Source of the DNA: Gammaproteobacteria bacterium
GTDB lineage: Bacteria; Pseudomonadota; Gammaproteobacteria; Chromatiales; Chromatiaceae
Length of the DNA stretch: 7,813 bases
Assembly (NCBI GenBank): GCA_030620735.1
Contig: JAUXDV010000087.1
Location: 1 to 7,813, forward strand
Direction: 5' to 3'
Part shown: one piece after another, positions 1 through 6,052 of the stretch
Numbering within the stretch: the first letter of the stretch is position 1
Layout of the letters: each line of letters starts with the position of its first letter
Program-made: the position numbers and the translations under genes
The notes under the pieces: model-generated
What the model was told of the DNA's origin: nothing
The model's database searches: none
The model's input: only the letters and a program-made list of their open reading frames with translations

Positions 1-1
1 C

Positions 2-238
2 TCATCCAGGCAGTGGGAATCGAGTGAGGAGGAGGGGGCCCTGGCCCATGTGCAATTGAGGGAGTGGATGTCCGGATTTATTTCGGGTCTGTCGCTGGCG
101 CTGGGAAGCGATGTGACCCGTGGAGCTGGTGTAGAGGGGATGATGCGGCAGGTTGTCAAGCAGTGCACCAAACACCGTCAGGATGACGTCTTTACCGCAA
201 CCATGAAGCTGATCAAGAAGCGTGGCGGATTGGAATAA
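2..238 (+). CDS. 3' part of a small protein, possibly Rap1a/HdeA-like (partial, 5' end outside window)
   Basis: The frame is open from the window edge to a TAA at 236-238, giving 78 visible residues, so the gene probably begins upstream. The visible part reads LREWMSGFISGLSLALGSD, then a variable stretch, then a helix with VVKQCTKHRQDD and a Lys-rich end. The order 'W-x-x-G-[FY]-[IL]-S-G', then a single Cys in a 'xxCxxxxxD' context, then an amphipathic C-terminal helix resembles small periplasmic proteins of the Rap1a/HdeA type, which normally carry a signal peptide and a second Cys earlier in the chain. That N-terminal part is not visible, so the family call is tentative. A GTG at 50, preceded by a purine-rich GAGGAGG run, could serve as an internal start. 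It would leave only 62 residues and cut off in-frame coding sequence, so I prefer a truncated longer gene. The gene ends just before the repeat block and converges on the DsrC-like gene. Confidence 0.5.
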   Translation, partial: SSRQWESSEEEGALAHVQLREWMSGFISGLSLALGSDVTRGAGVEGMMRQVVKQCTKHRQDDVFTATMKLIKKRGGLE

Positions 239-240
239 AC

Positions 241-424
241 AAAGTTGGCAGTCGTCAGTCGGTGGTTTGCAGGGGAGTGTCTCGTTCCCACCGTCCCCGG
301 TGGGAATGTATACGGAGTTTCATTCGAAGCCTGATCTGCATTCCCATGCAGGAGCATGGGAACGAGGAAATTAACCACTGCCAACTGTCGACTGCAAACT
401 GCCAACTTTCTTTTTCTGCCAACT
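241..424. repeat. Composite nested inverted-repeat block between convergent genes
   Basis: Several inverted repeats are nested here. An outer 11-bp pair is AAAGTTGGCAG (241-251) with CTGCCAACTTT (399-409). Inside it is an 8-bp pair, GTTTGCAG (265-272) with CTGCAAAC (392-399). Inside that is the double hairpin at 281-366. The 9-mer CTGCCAACT occurs three times in one orientation (378-386, 399-407, 416-424) and once inverted (243-251). The block fills nearly all the space between the stop codon of the partial gene (238) and that of the DsrC-like gene (430). It could help terminate or stabilise both converging transcripts. I see no coding potential that looks real. Confidence 0.75.
281..366. repeat. 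REP/BIME-like double hairpin with 10-bp terminal inverted repeats
   Basis: The ends are CTCGTTCCCA (281-290) and TGGGAACGAG (357-366), a perfect 10-bp inverted repeat. Each end also folds locally. TTCCCACC (285-292) pairs with GGTGGGAA (299-306) around a 6-nt loop, and TTCCCATGC (341-349) pairs with GCATGGGAA (354-362) around the loop AGGA. The two hairpins are separated by about 34 nt (307-340), the organisation of a paired REP element or a very short MITE. Palindromes of the 'CGTTCCCA...TGGGAACG' kind are, from memory, common between genes in gammaproteobacteria. The exact family and whether a REP-associated transposase mobilises it cannot be told from this window. Confidence 0.75.
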
Positions 425-429
425 TGTTG

Positions 430-753
430 TTAAGCCACACTGCCGAACGAGGGGTCAATGCTGCCTGCGGGAACATCCAGGCCTGCAAGTTTGCAACCCA
501 GGGCAACAGGTCCGCCCGGAATGATCTCATAGAGATATTTCACACCACCCTGGGCGTGAAACTTCTCTTCCAGCGCATCCTTGATCTGGCGAAGGTTCGC
601 CCGCTCTACCTTGCTGTAATACTCCTGCAGGGCGCGCACCAGCTCCCAGTGATCATCAGTAAGAGTCAGGCCCTGCTCTGCGGCTGTTGATTCAGCCTGT
701 TCAGGATCCCAGTCGCCCGGGGCATTCGGGAAAGTATCGATTGAATTGTTCAT
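430..753 (-). CDS. DsrC/TusE-family sulfur-relay-like protein lacking the C-terminal catalytic cysteine
   Basis: This 107-residue protein belongs to the DsrC/TusE family. Family DsrC proteins carry sulfur as a trisulfide to or from dissimilatory sulfite reductase, while TusE passes sulfur to tRNA 2-thiouridine synthesis. Recognisable blocks are TDDHWELVRALQEYY (about 32-46), GGVKYLYEIIPGGP (68-81) and GCKLAGLDVPAG (86-97). In canonical DsrC the last motif is Cys-x10-Cys followed by one final residue. Here the first Cys (CysB) is kept as C87, but the position 11 residues later is Ser98, and the chain runs on nine residues to end in PSFGSVA. The usual N-terminal beta-hairpin region is also shortened. 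The ATG has an AAGGAG Shine-Dalgarno 6 nt upstream. No dsr or tus genes are visible nearby. The protein probably acts as a non-catalytic or regulatory family member, as proposed for the RspA group. The family call is firm and the function is inferred. Confidence 0.88.
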   Translation of the reverse strand: MNNSIDTFPNAPGDWDPEQAESTAAEQGLTLTDDHWELVRALQEYYSKVERANLRQIKDALEEKFHAQGGVKYLYEIIPGGPVALGCKLAGLDVPAGSIDPSFGSVA

Positions 754-759
754 TTGCTG

Positions 760-765
760 CTCCTT
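760..765 (-). promoter_or_regulatory. Ribosome binding site of the DsrC-like gene
   Basis: On the minus strand AAGGAG lies 6 nt before the ATG at 753. It is a strong Shine-Dalgarno that fixes the start of this short gene. Confidence 0.75.
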
Positions 766-803
766 TATAAGTCGGGCTGCACCCGTTGGTGGTTATACTT
801 ATA

Positions 804-831
804 AGCATAGACAAGAAATCGATAGATTCAA
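804..831 (-). promoter_or_regulatory. Candidate sigma-70 promoter for the DsrC-like gene
   Basis: Read on the minus strand, TTGAAT (826-831) and TATGCT (804-809) are separated by 16 nt and lie about 50 nt before the start codon. The surroundings are AT-rich, with a CTTATAAG palindrome at 798-805 that could be part of an operator. The boxes are imperfect and the call rests on pattern alone. Confidence 0.4.
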
Positions 832-897
832 GGTTTGAGTTTTTTATACTCAGGCCAACTGCTTGAAAAATAGATTTTTTCCTATTCTCATTGAGAC

Positions 898-926
898 TGT
901 AGTGGAATTTGAATTTGCTTTATACT
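898..926 (+). promoter_or_regulatory. Candidate promoter for the CBS-domain gene
   Basis: TATACT (921-926) is a good -10 box, but the sequence 17 nt upstream (TGTAGT, 898-903) is a poor -35. Two more TATACT hexamers on the same strand occur at 794-799 and 845-850, so the true start site is uncertain. If 921-926 is used, the gene has a leader of roughly 110 nt in which I recognise no known riboswitch. Confidence 0.3.
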
Positions 927-1029
927 TGATGCAAAGCATTCATTCTGCAACCCGGATGCCATTCATCGTCGATTGCTGTTGAGTGAGTAGTCTCCGCGAG
1001 TTGTGGGATGTTTATCTCTTCAAAATAAT

Positions 1030-1036
1030 AAGGAGG
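1030..1036 (+). promoter_or_regulatory. Ribosome binding site deciding the CBS gene start
   Basis: AAGGAGG sits 8 nt before the GTG at 1045. It lies inside the longer open frame that could start at the GTG at 1003, so it argues for the downstream start. Confidence 0.8.
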
Positions 1037-1044
1037 AATCAACA

Positions 1045-1473
1045 GTGAAACTCGTCAAAGATATTCTTGGAGCAAAAGGGGCCGAAATTTACTCCATCAG
1101 ACCGGGGGATTCGGTTTTCGATGCGTTGACAATGATGTCTGACAAGAAAGTTGGGGCGCTGGTAGTGATGCAAGACGGCGAACTCAAAGGCGTAATCTCA
1201 GAAAGGGATTATGCGCGAAAGGTATTTCTGAAGGGACGCTCATCTCCTGAGACCAGTGTCAGTGAGATCATGAGCAGCCATGTCGTATGCGCTACCCTTC
1301 ACCAAAGCGCAGAGGAGTGTATGGCGCTGATGACCGACAAACGCGTCAGGCATTTGCCCATCCTGGATCACAACCAGGTCATAGGCGTTGTCTCAATCGG
1401 TGATTTGGTCAAGGCGATAATCTCGGATCAGCAGTTCATCATCGAGCAGCTCGAGCACTATATCAATGGATAG
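1045..1473 (+). CDS. Stand-alone tandem CBS-domain protein
   Basis: This 142-residue cytosolic protein consists almost entirely of two CBS domains (about 15-70 and 76-135), which together form a Bateman module. Such modules bind adenosyl ligands (AMP, ATP, NAD or SAM) and report energy or redox state. The first domain carries DKKVGALVVMQDGELKGVIS (33-52), followed by ERDYARKV. The second carries DKRVRHLPILDHNQVIGVVS (98-117), followed by IGDLVKAII and an EQLEHYI tail. The GVISERDYARK and GVVSIGDLVK segments are the usual ligand-binding repeats, and this architecture matches small stand-alone bacterial CBS-pair proteins. The GTG start is chosen because AAGGAGG lies 8 nt upstream. The 14 extra residues available from the GTG at 1003 would translate across that site and do not look conserved. 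The gene is transcribed away from the DsrC-like gene across a 291-nt gap. No effector domain is attached, so its partner is unknown. Confidence 0.9.
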   Translation: MKLVKDILGAKGAEIYSIRPGDSVFDALTMMSDKKVGALVVMQDGELKGVISERDYARKVFLKGRSSPETSVSEIMSSHVVCATLHQSAEECMALMTDKRVRHLPILDHNQVIGVVSIGDLVKAIISDQQFIIEQLEHYING

Positions 1474-1608
1474 CAGAGATATAGGAAGCCTCTGAATAAG
1501 CCCATGGGATGGGGGTTCGGGGGAACTGGGGCATATTCATCCCTATTTCTCTCCATTTGTGGTTCCTTGCAGGTCAAGTAAAAATAGAGCTGTCCTCTTT
1601 GTTGATAC

Positions 1609-1617
1609 TGATATAAT
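1609..1617 (+). promoter_or_regulatory. Extended -10 promoter upstream of ribF
   Basis: TG-A-TATAAT is a perfect extended -10 (TGnTATAAT) 38 nt before the ribF start codon. The region 17 nt further upstream has no good -35 hexamer (GCTGTC at 1589-1594), which is typical of extended -10 promoters. This is the best promoter match seen in the window and probably drives ribF, and perhaps ileS and the genes after it. Confidence 0.6.
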
Positions 1618-1655
1618 CCCCTTTTTTCCTGCAAGCGAGTCTTGTGGTGTAGCAA

Positions 1656-2588
1656 ATGCGACTGATTCGCGGTCTCCATAATCTTCGAACCGAACACCAT
1701 GGCTGCGTGGCGACTATCGGTAATTTTGATGGCGTGCACCTGGGGCACCAGGCTGTCTTTGAAGAGTTGCGCAAGGTTGGTGATGCTCTGGAATTGCCTG
1801 CAACGGTGATTACCTTCGAGCCGCAGCCGCTGGAGTATTTCCAGCCGCAGAAAGCGCCCAGCAGGTTGACACGCCTGCGTGAAAAGCTGACGGTTATCAA
1901 GGCCGCAGGCATCGACTATGTACTGGTGCTGCCGTTTGGACGCAGGTTGGCGACCATGGGCGCCGAAGCCTTTATTGACGAAATTCTGGTCAAGGGACTG
2001 GGGATACAGCACCTCTATGTAGGCGATGATTTCCGTTTCGGCCGCGCCCGCTGCGGCGACGTGGGGCTGTTGCATGAAGCGGGTCGTGATCTCGGTTTTC
2101 AGGTCGATGATCTAGAGACCGTCACCGCCGGTGGTGAGCGCATCAGTTCTACGCGCATTCGCAAACTGCTGGTTGCCGGTGATCTGCAGGCGGCGTCAAA
2201 ACTTCTGGGACGTTCCTATACGATCTGCGGGCGGGTTTCCCATGGTGACAAACGCGGCCGCACCATCGGATTTCCAACCCTGAATATCCAGCTGCATCGT
2301 CCGGTCAGTCCGCTGCGCGGTGTCTATGCTGTAACAGTGCATGGGGTTGACGACAAGGCGTTGCCCGGTGTCGCCAATATCGGCAACCGGCCGACAGTGG
2401 AGGGTGATCCCCGCTTTCTGCTGGAGGTGCATCTGTTCGATTTCGACCGCAGCATCTATGGAGCGCATGTGGGGGTGGAGTTTGTCTCCCGCATCCGTGA
2501 CGAGATGAAATTTGATTCATTTGAAGAACTGCGTAAGCAAATCGCCATAGACTCGCAGCAGGCTCGGCGCATCCACGAGCAAAAATAA
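1656..2588 (+). CDS. ribF: Bifunctional riboflavin kinase / FAD synthetase
   Basis: RibF phosphorylates riboflavin to FMN and then adenylylates FMN to FAD in the cytosol. The 310-residue protein has the usual length and domain order. The N-terminal nucleotidyltransferase domain (about 15-180) shows the HxGH-type motif in IGNFDGVHLGH (21-31), VITFEPQP (51-58), YVGDDFRFG (121-129) and the ISSTRIR loop (163-169). The C-terminal flavokinase domain (about 183-306) shows GRVSHGDKRGRTIGFPTLN (192-210), where the GFPT motif binds metal and ATP, then GVANIGNRPT (238-247) and LEVHLFDF (256-263) with the catalytic Glu257. The ATG at 1656 is preceded by only a weak Shine-Dalgarno, but the N-terminus aligns with other RibF proteins, so the start is sound. 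It lies upstream of ileS as in many gammaproteobacteria, separated by 162 nt that hold a large palindrome. Confidence 0.97.
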   Translation: MRLIRGLHNLRTEHHGCVATIGNFDGVHLGHQAVFEELRKVGDALELPATVITFEPQPLEYFQPQKAPSRLTRLREKLTVIKAAGIDYVLVLPFGRRLATMGAEAFIDEILVKGLGIQHLYVGDDFRFGRARCGDVGLLHEAGRDLGFQVDDLETVTAGGERISSTRIRKLLVAGDLQAASKLLGRSYTICGRVSHGDKRGRTIGFPTLNIQLHRPVSPLRGVYAVTVHGVDDKALPGVANIGNRPTVEGDPRFLLEVHLFDFDRSIYGAHVGVEFVSRIRDEMKFDSFEELRKQIAIDSQQARRIHEQK

Positions 2589-2590
2589 TT

Positions 2591-2664
2591 TACCACGAAA
2601 GTCACGAAAAACACGAAAACGCATACGTCTGTTTTTTTTCGTGTTTTTCGTGACTTTCGTGGTA
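2591..2664. repeat. Perfect 29-bp inverted repeat built of 9-nt CACGAAA units
   Basis: The left arm (2591-2619) and right arm (2636-2664) are exact reverse complements over 29 bp, around a 16-nt loop. Each arm is itself a short tandem repeat: CACGAAA begins at 2594, 2603 and 2612, exactly every 9 nt. The structure starts 3 nt after the ribF stop codon. It lacks a GC-rich stem and a U-tract after the stem, so it is not a classic intrinsic terminator, although the transcript would form a very stable hairpin. Repeats of this 'CCACGAAAGTCACGAAA' type are, from memory, scattered between genes in many unrelated bacteria. It could be a mobile palindrome, an mRNA-stabilising element or a barrier between ribF and ileS. 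Confidence 0.92.
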
Positions 2665-2750
2665 GAGATTGTTTTTCTATGGATAGATCGGGATAGGTCA
2701 GGGGGCTTTTCCCCGACGAAAACAGACGAAATACAACTGGAACAGAGACA

Positions 2751-5576
2751 GTGACAAAGAGTTATAAAGAGACCCTCAATCTTCCTAAAACCGGTTTTCC
2801 GATGAAGGCGAATTTGGCTCAGCGCGAGCCGAATATGCTGCATCAGTGGGAACACAACGATCTCTATGGGAAGATTCGTGAAATCTGTGCAGGCCGCCCG
2901 AAATTTATACTGCATGATGGCCCCCCCTATGCCAATGGCCAGATTCATATCGGCCATGCGGTCAACAAGGTGCTGAAAGATATTATTATCAAAAGCCACA
3001 CCCTGGATGGCTTCGATGCGCCCTATGTGCCGGGCTGGGATTGCCACGGCCTGCCGATCGAATTGCAGGTGGAGAAGAAGGTCGGCAAGCCCGGGCGCAA
3101 AGTGACTGCCGCAGAGTTTCGCAAGGCGTGCCGCACCTATGCAGGCAAGCAGGTCGACGGACAGCGTGAAGATTTCAAGCGTCTCGGTGTACTCGGGGAG
3201 TGGAACAATCCCTACCTCACCATGAATTACCTGTATGAAGCCAACATCATTCGCTCGCTGGGAAAGATCGTTGCCAATGGCCACCTGGAAAAGGGTTACA
3301 AGCCGGTCCACTGGTGCACCGACTGCGGGTCGGCCCTGGCTGAAGCAGAAGTGGAGCACCAGGATAAAGAGTCCTACGCGATCGATGTGCGCTTTGGCTG
3401 CATCGATGAAGAGGCGCTGTTTTCGGCCTGCCACTCGGTGCCGGATCATCATGGCGAGGGTCCTTTATCTGTTGTGATCTGGACGACCACTCCCTGGACA
3501 CTGCCCGCCAACCAGGCGGTGGCGCTGAATCCGGGCATCGAATATGTCGTGGTGCAGTGCCAGAGTGATCATGGCAAAGAGCGTCTGCTGGTTGCCGAGG
3601 GTCTGCTCAAAGAGACCATGGATCGCTGGAATATCGAAAAATATCATGTGCTCGCCTATGCGAACGGTGCGGCTTTCGAGGGATTGCAACTGCAGCACCC
3701 CTTCTATGAACGCCAGGTTCCTATCATTCTGGGCGAGCACGTCACCCTGGATGCAGGTACAGGCGCGGTGCATACAGCCCCCGGTCATGGTGTCGAGGAC
3801 TTTGTCGTCGGGCAGAAATATGACCTTGCTGTCGATAACCCGGTTGGCGGCAACGGTGTCTTCGAAGAGGGCACTGAACTCTTTGCCGGAGAGCATGTCT
3901 TCAAGGCAAACGAACATGTCATCGAGGTGCTGCAACAAAAGAATATGCTGCTGCACATGGAGCGCGTTACGCACAGCTATCCGCACTGCTGGCGTCACAA
4001 GACTCCGATTATCTTTCGTGCTACGCAGCAGTGGTTTATCAGCATGGAGAAGAGCGGACTGCGCAAGGCTGCCCTGGCAGAGATCAGCAAGGTCGATTGG
4101 CTGCCGGAATGGGGCAAGGCGCGCATCGAAGGCATGGTCGAGGGGCGCCCGGACTGGTGTATCTCAAGGCAGCGCACCTGGGGTGTGCCGATTGCACTCT
4201 TCGTTCACAAACAGACGGGTGATCTGCATCCCGACTCGACTGACCTCATCGAGAGGGTGGCGCAGGCTGTCGAACAGCAGGGTGTCGAGGCATGGTTTTC
4301 AATGCAGGCTGAGGAACTGCTGGGAGATGATGGCGAACACTATGAGAAGGTGACGGATACCCTGGATGTCTGGTTTGACTCCGGTGTTTCCCATGCCTGT
4401 GTGCTGGAGCAGCGCGAGCAGCTGCGCTCTCCTGCGGATCTCTATCTGGAGGGTTCTGACCAGCATCGCGGCTGGTTCCAGTCTTCATTGATGACATCCA
4501 CGGCGATGTATGGACGGGCGCCTTACACAGAGGTGCTGACGCACGGTTTCACGGTCGATGCCCAGGGACACAAGATGTCCAAGTCCCTTGGAAATGTGCT
4601 GCAGCCGCAGAAGGTGATGAAAAACCTGGGCGCAGATATCATCCGCCTGTGGGTAGCGGGAACAGATTATCGCGGCGAGATGAACGTCTCCGATGAGATT
4701 CTCAAACGCACGGCTGACGCCTATCGCCGTATTCGCAACACCACGCGCTATCTGCTCTCCAACCTGCATGGATTTGATCCGGCACAAAATCTGCTTGCCG
4801 CTGAGGAGATGCTGCCGCTGGATCGCTGGGCCGTGGATTGCGCCGCCAGGCTGCAGCAGGAGATCATCGCTGCCTATAAAGAGTACCAGTTTCACCTGAT
4901 CTACCAGAAAATCCAGAATTTCTGCATCAACGAGATGGGTGGCTTCTACCTGGATGTCACCAAGGATAGACAGTACACATGCCAGGCTGAGAGTGTGGCG
5001 CGCCGCTCGAGCCAGACGGCGATGTACCATATTGCCGAAGCGCTGCTGCGCTGGTTGTCGCCGATTCTGAGTTTTACGGCCGACGAGGCGTGGCTGCACC
5101 TGCCCGGAGAGCGTGGTGAATCCGTGTTCCTCGAGACCTGGTATGAGGGACTCTTTGAGTTAACTGAGGGCGATGTGATCAGCGCTGAGCAGTGGCGGCT
5201 GATCATGGCTGCCCGCTCTGCAGTGGGCAGGGAGCTGGAGTTGCTGCGCAAGGAGGGCGGCATCGGCTCCTCCCTGGATGCCGAGGTGACGCTCTACTGC
5301 GAGGCTGAACTGCATGCAGCGCTGTCGCAGTTGCACGAGGAGCTGCGTTTTGTGTTGATTACTTCGCAGGCGAAACTGCTGAGTGAAGTGCCGCAGGAGG
5401 CGCGCGATACAGAGCTGGAAGGACTAAAAGTGATGGTGGCAGCCTCACAGCAGCCCAAGTGTGAACGCTGCTGGCATCACGTAGAAGATGTGGGGAGTGA
5501 TGAGACGCACCCTGCTCTTTGCGGCCGCTGCATCACCAATATTGATGGCGAAGGCGAACAGCGGAAGTATGCCTGA
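2751..5576 (+). CDS. ileS: Isoleucyl-tRNA synthetase
   Basis: IleRS charges tRNA-Ile with isoleucine and hydrolyses mischarged valine. At 941 residues it is close to the E. coli enzyme (938) and similar throughout. The class I HIGH signature is at 66-69 (in [10 protein letters not shown]) and KMSKS at 608-612. The CP1 editing domain shows [11 protein letters not shown] (244-254) and [15 protein letters not shown] (336-350), whose Asp350 corresponds to the editing Asp of the family. A C-terminal zinc site is formed by C904, C907, C924 and C927. The GTG start has only a weak Shine-Dalgarno, but [18 protein letters not shown] matches the family N-terminus, so it is the right start. The stop codon TGA overlaps the ATG of lspA by one base. 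The leader (2665-2750) has no clear sigma-70 boxes. It contains a small GGGG-CTTTT-CCCC hairpin at 2702-2714 of unknown significance. Confidence 0.98.
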   Translation: MTKSYKETLNLPKTGFPMKANLAQREPNMLHQWEHNDLYGKIREICAGRPKFILHDGPPYANGQIHIGHAVNKVLKDIIIKSHTLDGFDAPYVPGWDCHGLPIELQVEKKVGKPGRKVTAAEFRKACRTYAGKQVDGQREDFKRLGVLGEWNNPYLTMNYLYEANIIRSLGKIVANGHLEKGYKPVHWCTDCGSALAEAEVEHQDKESYAIDVRFGCIDEEALFSACHSVPDHHGEGPLSVVIWTTTPWTLPANQAVALNPGIEYVVVQCQSDHGKERLLVAEGLLKETMDRWNIEKYHVLAYANGAAFEGLQLQHPFYERQVPIILGEHVTLDAGTGAVHTAPGHGVEDFVVGQKYDLAVDNPVGGNGVFEEGTELFAGEHVFKANEHVIEVLQQKNMLLHMERVTHSYPHCWRHKTPIIFRATQQWFISMEKSGLRKAALAEISKVDWLPEWGKARIEGMVEGRPDWCISRQRTWGVPIALFVHKQTGDLHPDSTDLIERVAQAVEQQGVEAWFSMQAEELLGDDGEHYEKVTDTLDVWFDSGVSHACVLEQREQLRSPADLYLEGSDQHRGWFQSSLMTSTAMYGRAPYTEVLTHGFTVDAQGHKMSKSLGNVLQPQKVMKNLGADIIRLWVAGTDYRGEMNVSDEILKRTADAYRRIRNTTRYLLSNLHGFDPAQNLLAAEEMLPLDRWAVDCAARLQQEIIAAYKEYQFHLIYQKIQNFCINEMGGFYLDVTKDRQYTCQAESVARRSSQTAMYHIAEALLRWLSPILSFTADEAWLHLPGERGESVFLETWYEGLFELTEGDVISAEQWRLIMAARSAVGRELELLRKEGGIGSSLDAEVTLYCEAELHAALSQLHEELRFVLITSQAKLLSEVPQEARDTELEGLKVMVAASQQPKCERCWHHVEDVGSDETHPALCGRCITNIDGEGEQRKYA

Positions 5577-6049
5577 TGCTCAAATGGTTGTGGTTATCGA
5601 TTGCTGTGATTGTTATCGATCAGCTGACCAAGCTGTGGATCGACAACAATTTGCTGCTGCATGCCAGGCTGCCTCTCATCGAGGGCTTTTTTGACCTGAC
5701 TCTTGCCTACAATCCTGGTGCTGCATTCAGCTTTCTGGCGGATGCCGGCGGCTGGCAGCGCTGGTTCTTCACCATTCTCTCAACTGTTGTGACGATTATC
5801 CTGGTTGTCTGGTTAAAGCGCCTGCCTGCGCATGAAAAAATCAATGCGGTCGCCCTGGCGCTGATCATCGGCGGCGCTGTCGGCAACCTGATCGATCGCA
5901 TCGCCTACGGACATGTGATCGATTTTTTGCTGCTCTACTACCAACAATGGTCCTGGCCCGCCTTCAACGTGGCGGACAGCGCGATCAGTGTCGGCGTCGT
6001 GCTGATGCTGCTGGCGATGTTTCGCTCCTCACCATCACAGCCGGAGTAG
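5576..6049 (+). CDS. lspA: Lipoprotein signal peptidase (signal peptidase II)
   Basis: LspA is the inner-membrane aspartyl protease that removes signal peptides from diacylglyceryl-modified prolipoproteins. The 157-residue protein has four hydrophobic segments (about 3-19, 62-80, 90-107 and 133-149). All family motifs are present: DQLTK (15-19), YNPGAAFSFL (45-54), GGAVGNLIDRI (99-109), HVIDF (113-117) with catalytic Asp116, and FNVADSAI (130-137) with catalytic Asp134. The length is near the usual 160-170. The start ATG overlaps the ileS stop in a TGATG junction, so translation is probably coupled, and GGAAG lies a short distance upstream. The ileS-lspA order is standard in gammaproteobacteria. 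Confidence 0.97.
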   Translation: MLKWLWLSIAVIVIDQLTKLWIDNNLLLHARLPLIEGFFDLTLAYNPGAAFSFLADAGGWQRWFFTILSTVVTIILVVWLKRLPAHEKINAVALALIIGGAVGNLIDRIAYGHVIDFLLLYYQQWSWPAFNVADSAISVGVVLMLLAMFRSSPSQPE

Positions 6050-6052
6050 CAG

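Noticed and set aside
262..690. 142-codon plus-strand open frame over the repeat block and DsrC-like gene
   Set aside because: It translates repeats and the antisense of the DsrC-like gene, and has no ribosome binding site or recognisable motif.
904..918. Sigma-54-like GG...GC pattern (TGGAAT...TTGC) upstream of the CBS gene
   Set aside because: The GG-to-GC distance is one base too long for the strict -24/-12 spacing, and the TGGCAC box is poor.
1003..1044. Longer start (GTG at 1003) for the CBS-domain protein
   Set aside because: A strong AAGGAGG lies inside this segment, 8 nt before the GTG at 1045, and the extra residues do not resemble CBS proteins.
1458..2075. 205-codon minus-strand open frame antisense to ribF
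   Set aside because: It has no family resemblance and lies mostly opposite strongly conserved ribF codons. It is best explained as a shadow frame.
2591..2664. Reading the 29-bp hairpin as a standard rho-independent terminator
   Set aside because: The stem is AT-rich and no U-tract follows the right arm. The T-run lies in the loop and arm, so a termination role is unproven.
2665..2750. T-box or other amino-acid-sensing leader before ileS
   Set aside because: The leader is only about 85 nt, has no T-box core sequence or antiterminator, and T-boxes are not expected in Gammaproteobacteria.
2517..3452. 311-codon minus-strand open frame across ribF end, hairpin and ileS start
   Set aside because: It is antisense to two certain genes. 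Its VTKNTKK...FRVFRDFRG segment is just translated palindrome, a common false ORF.
3544..4353. 269-codon alternate frame inside ileS
   Set aside because: It is Arg/Ser/Cys-rich, out-of-frame translation of conserved ileS codons, with no supporting start signal.
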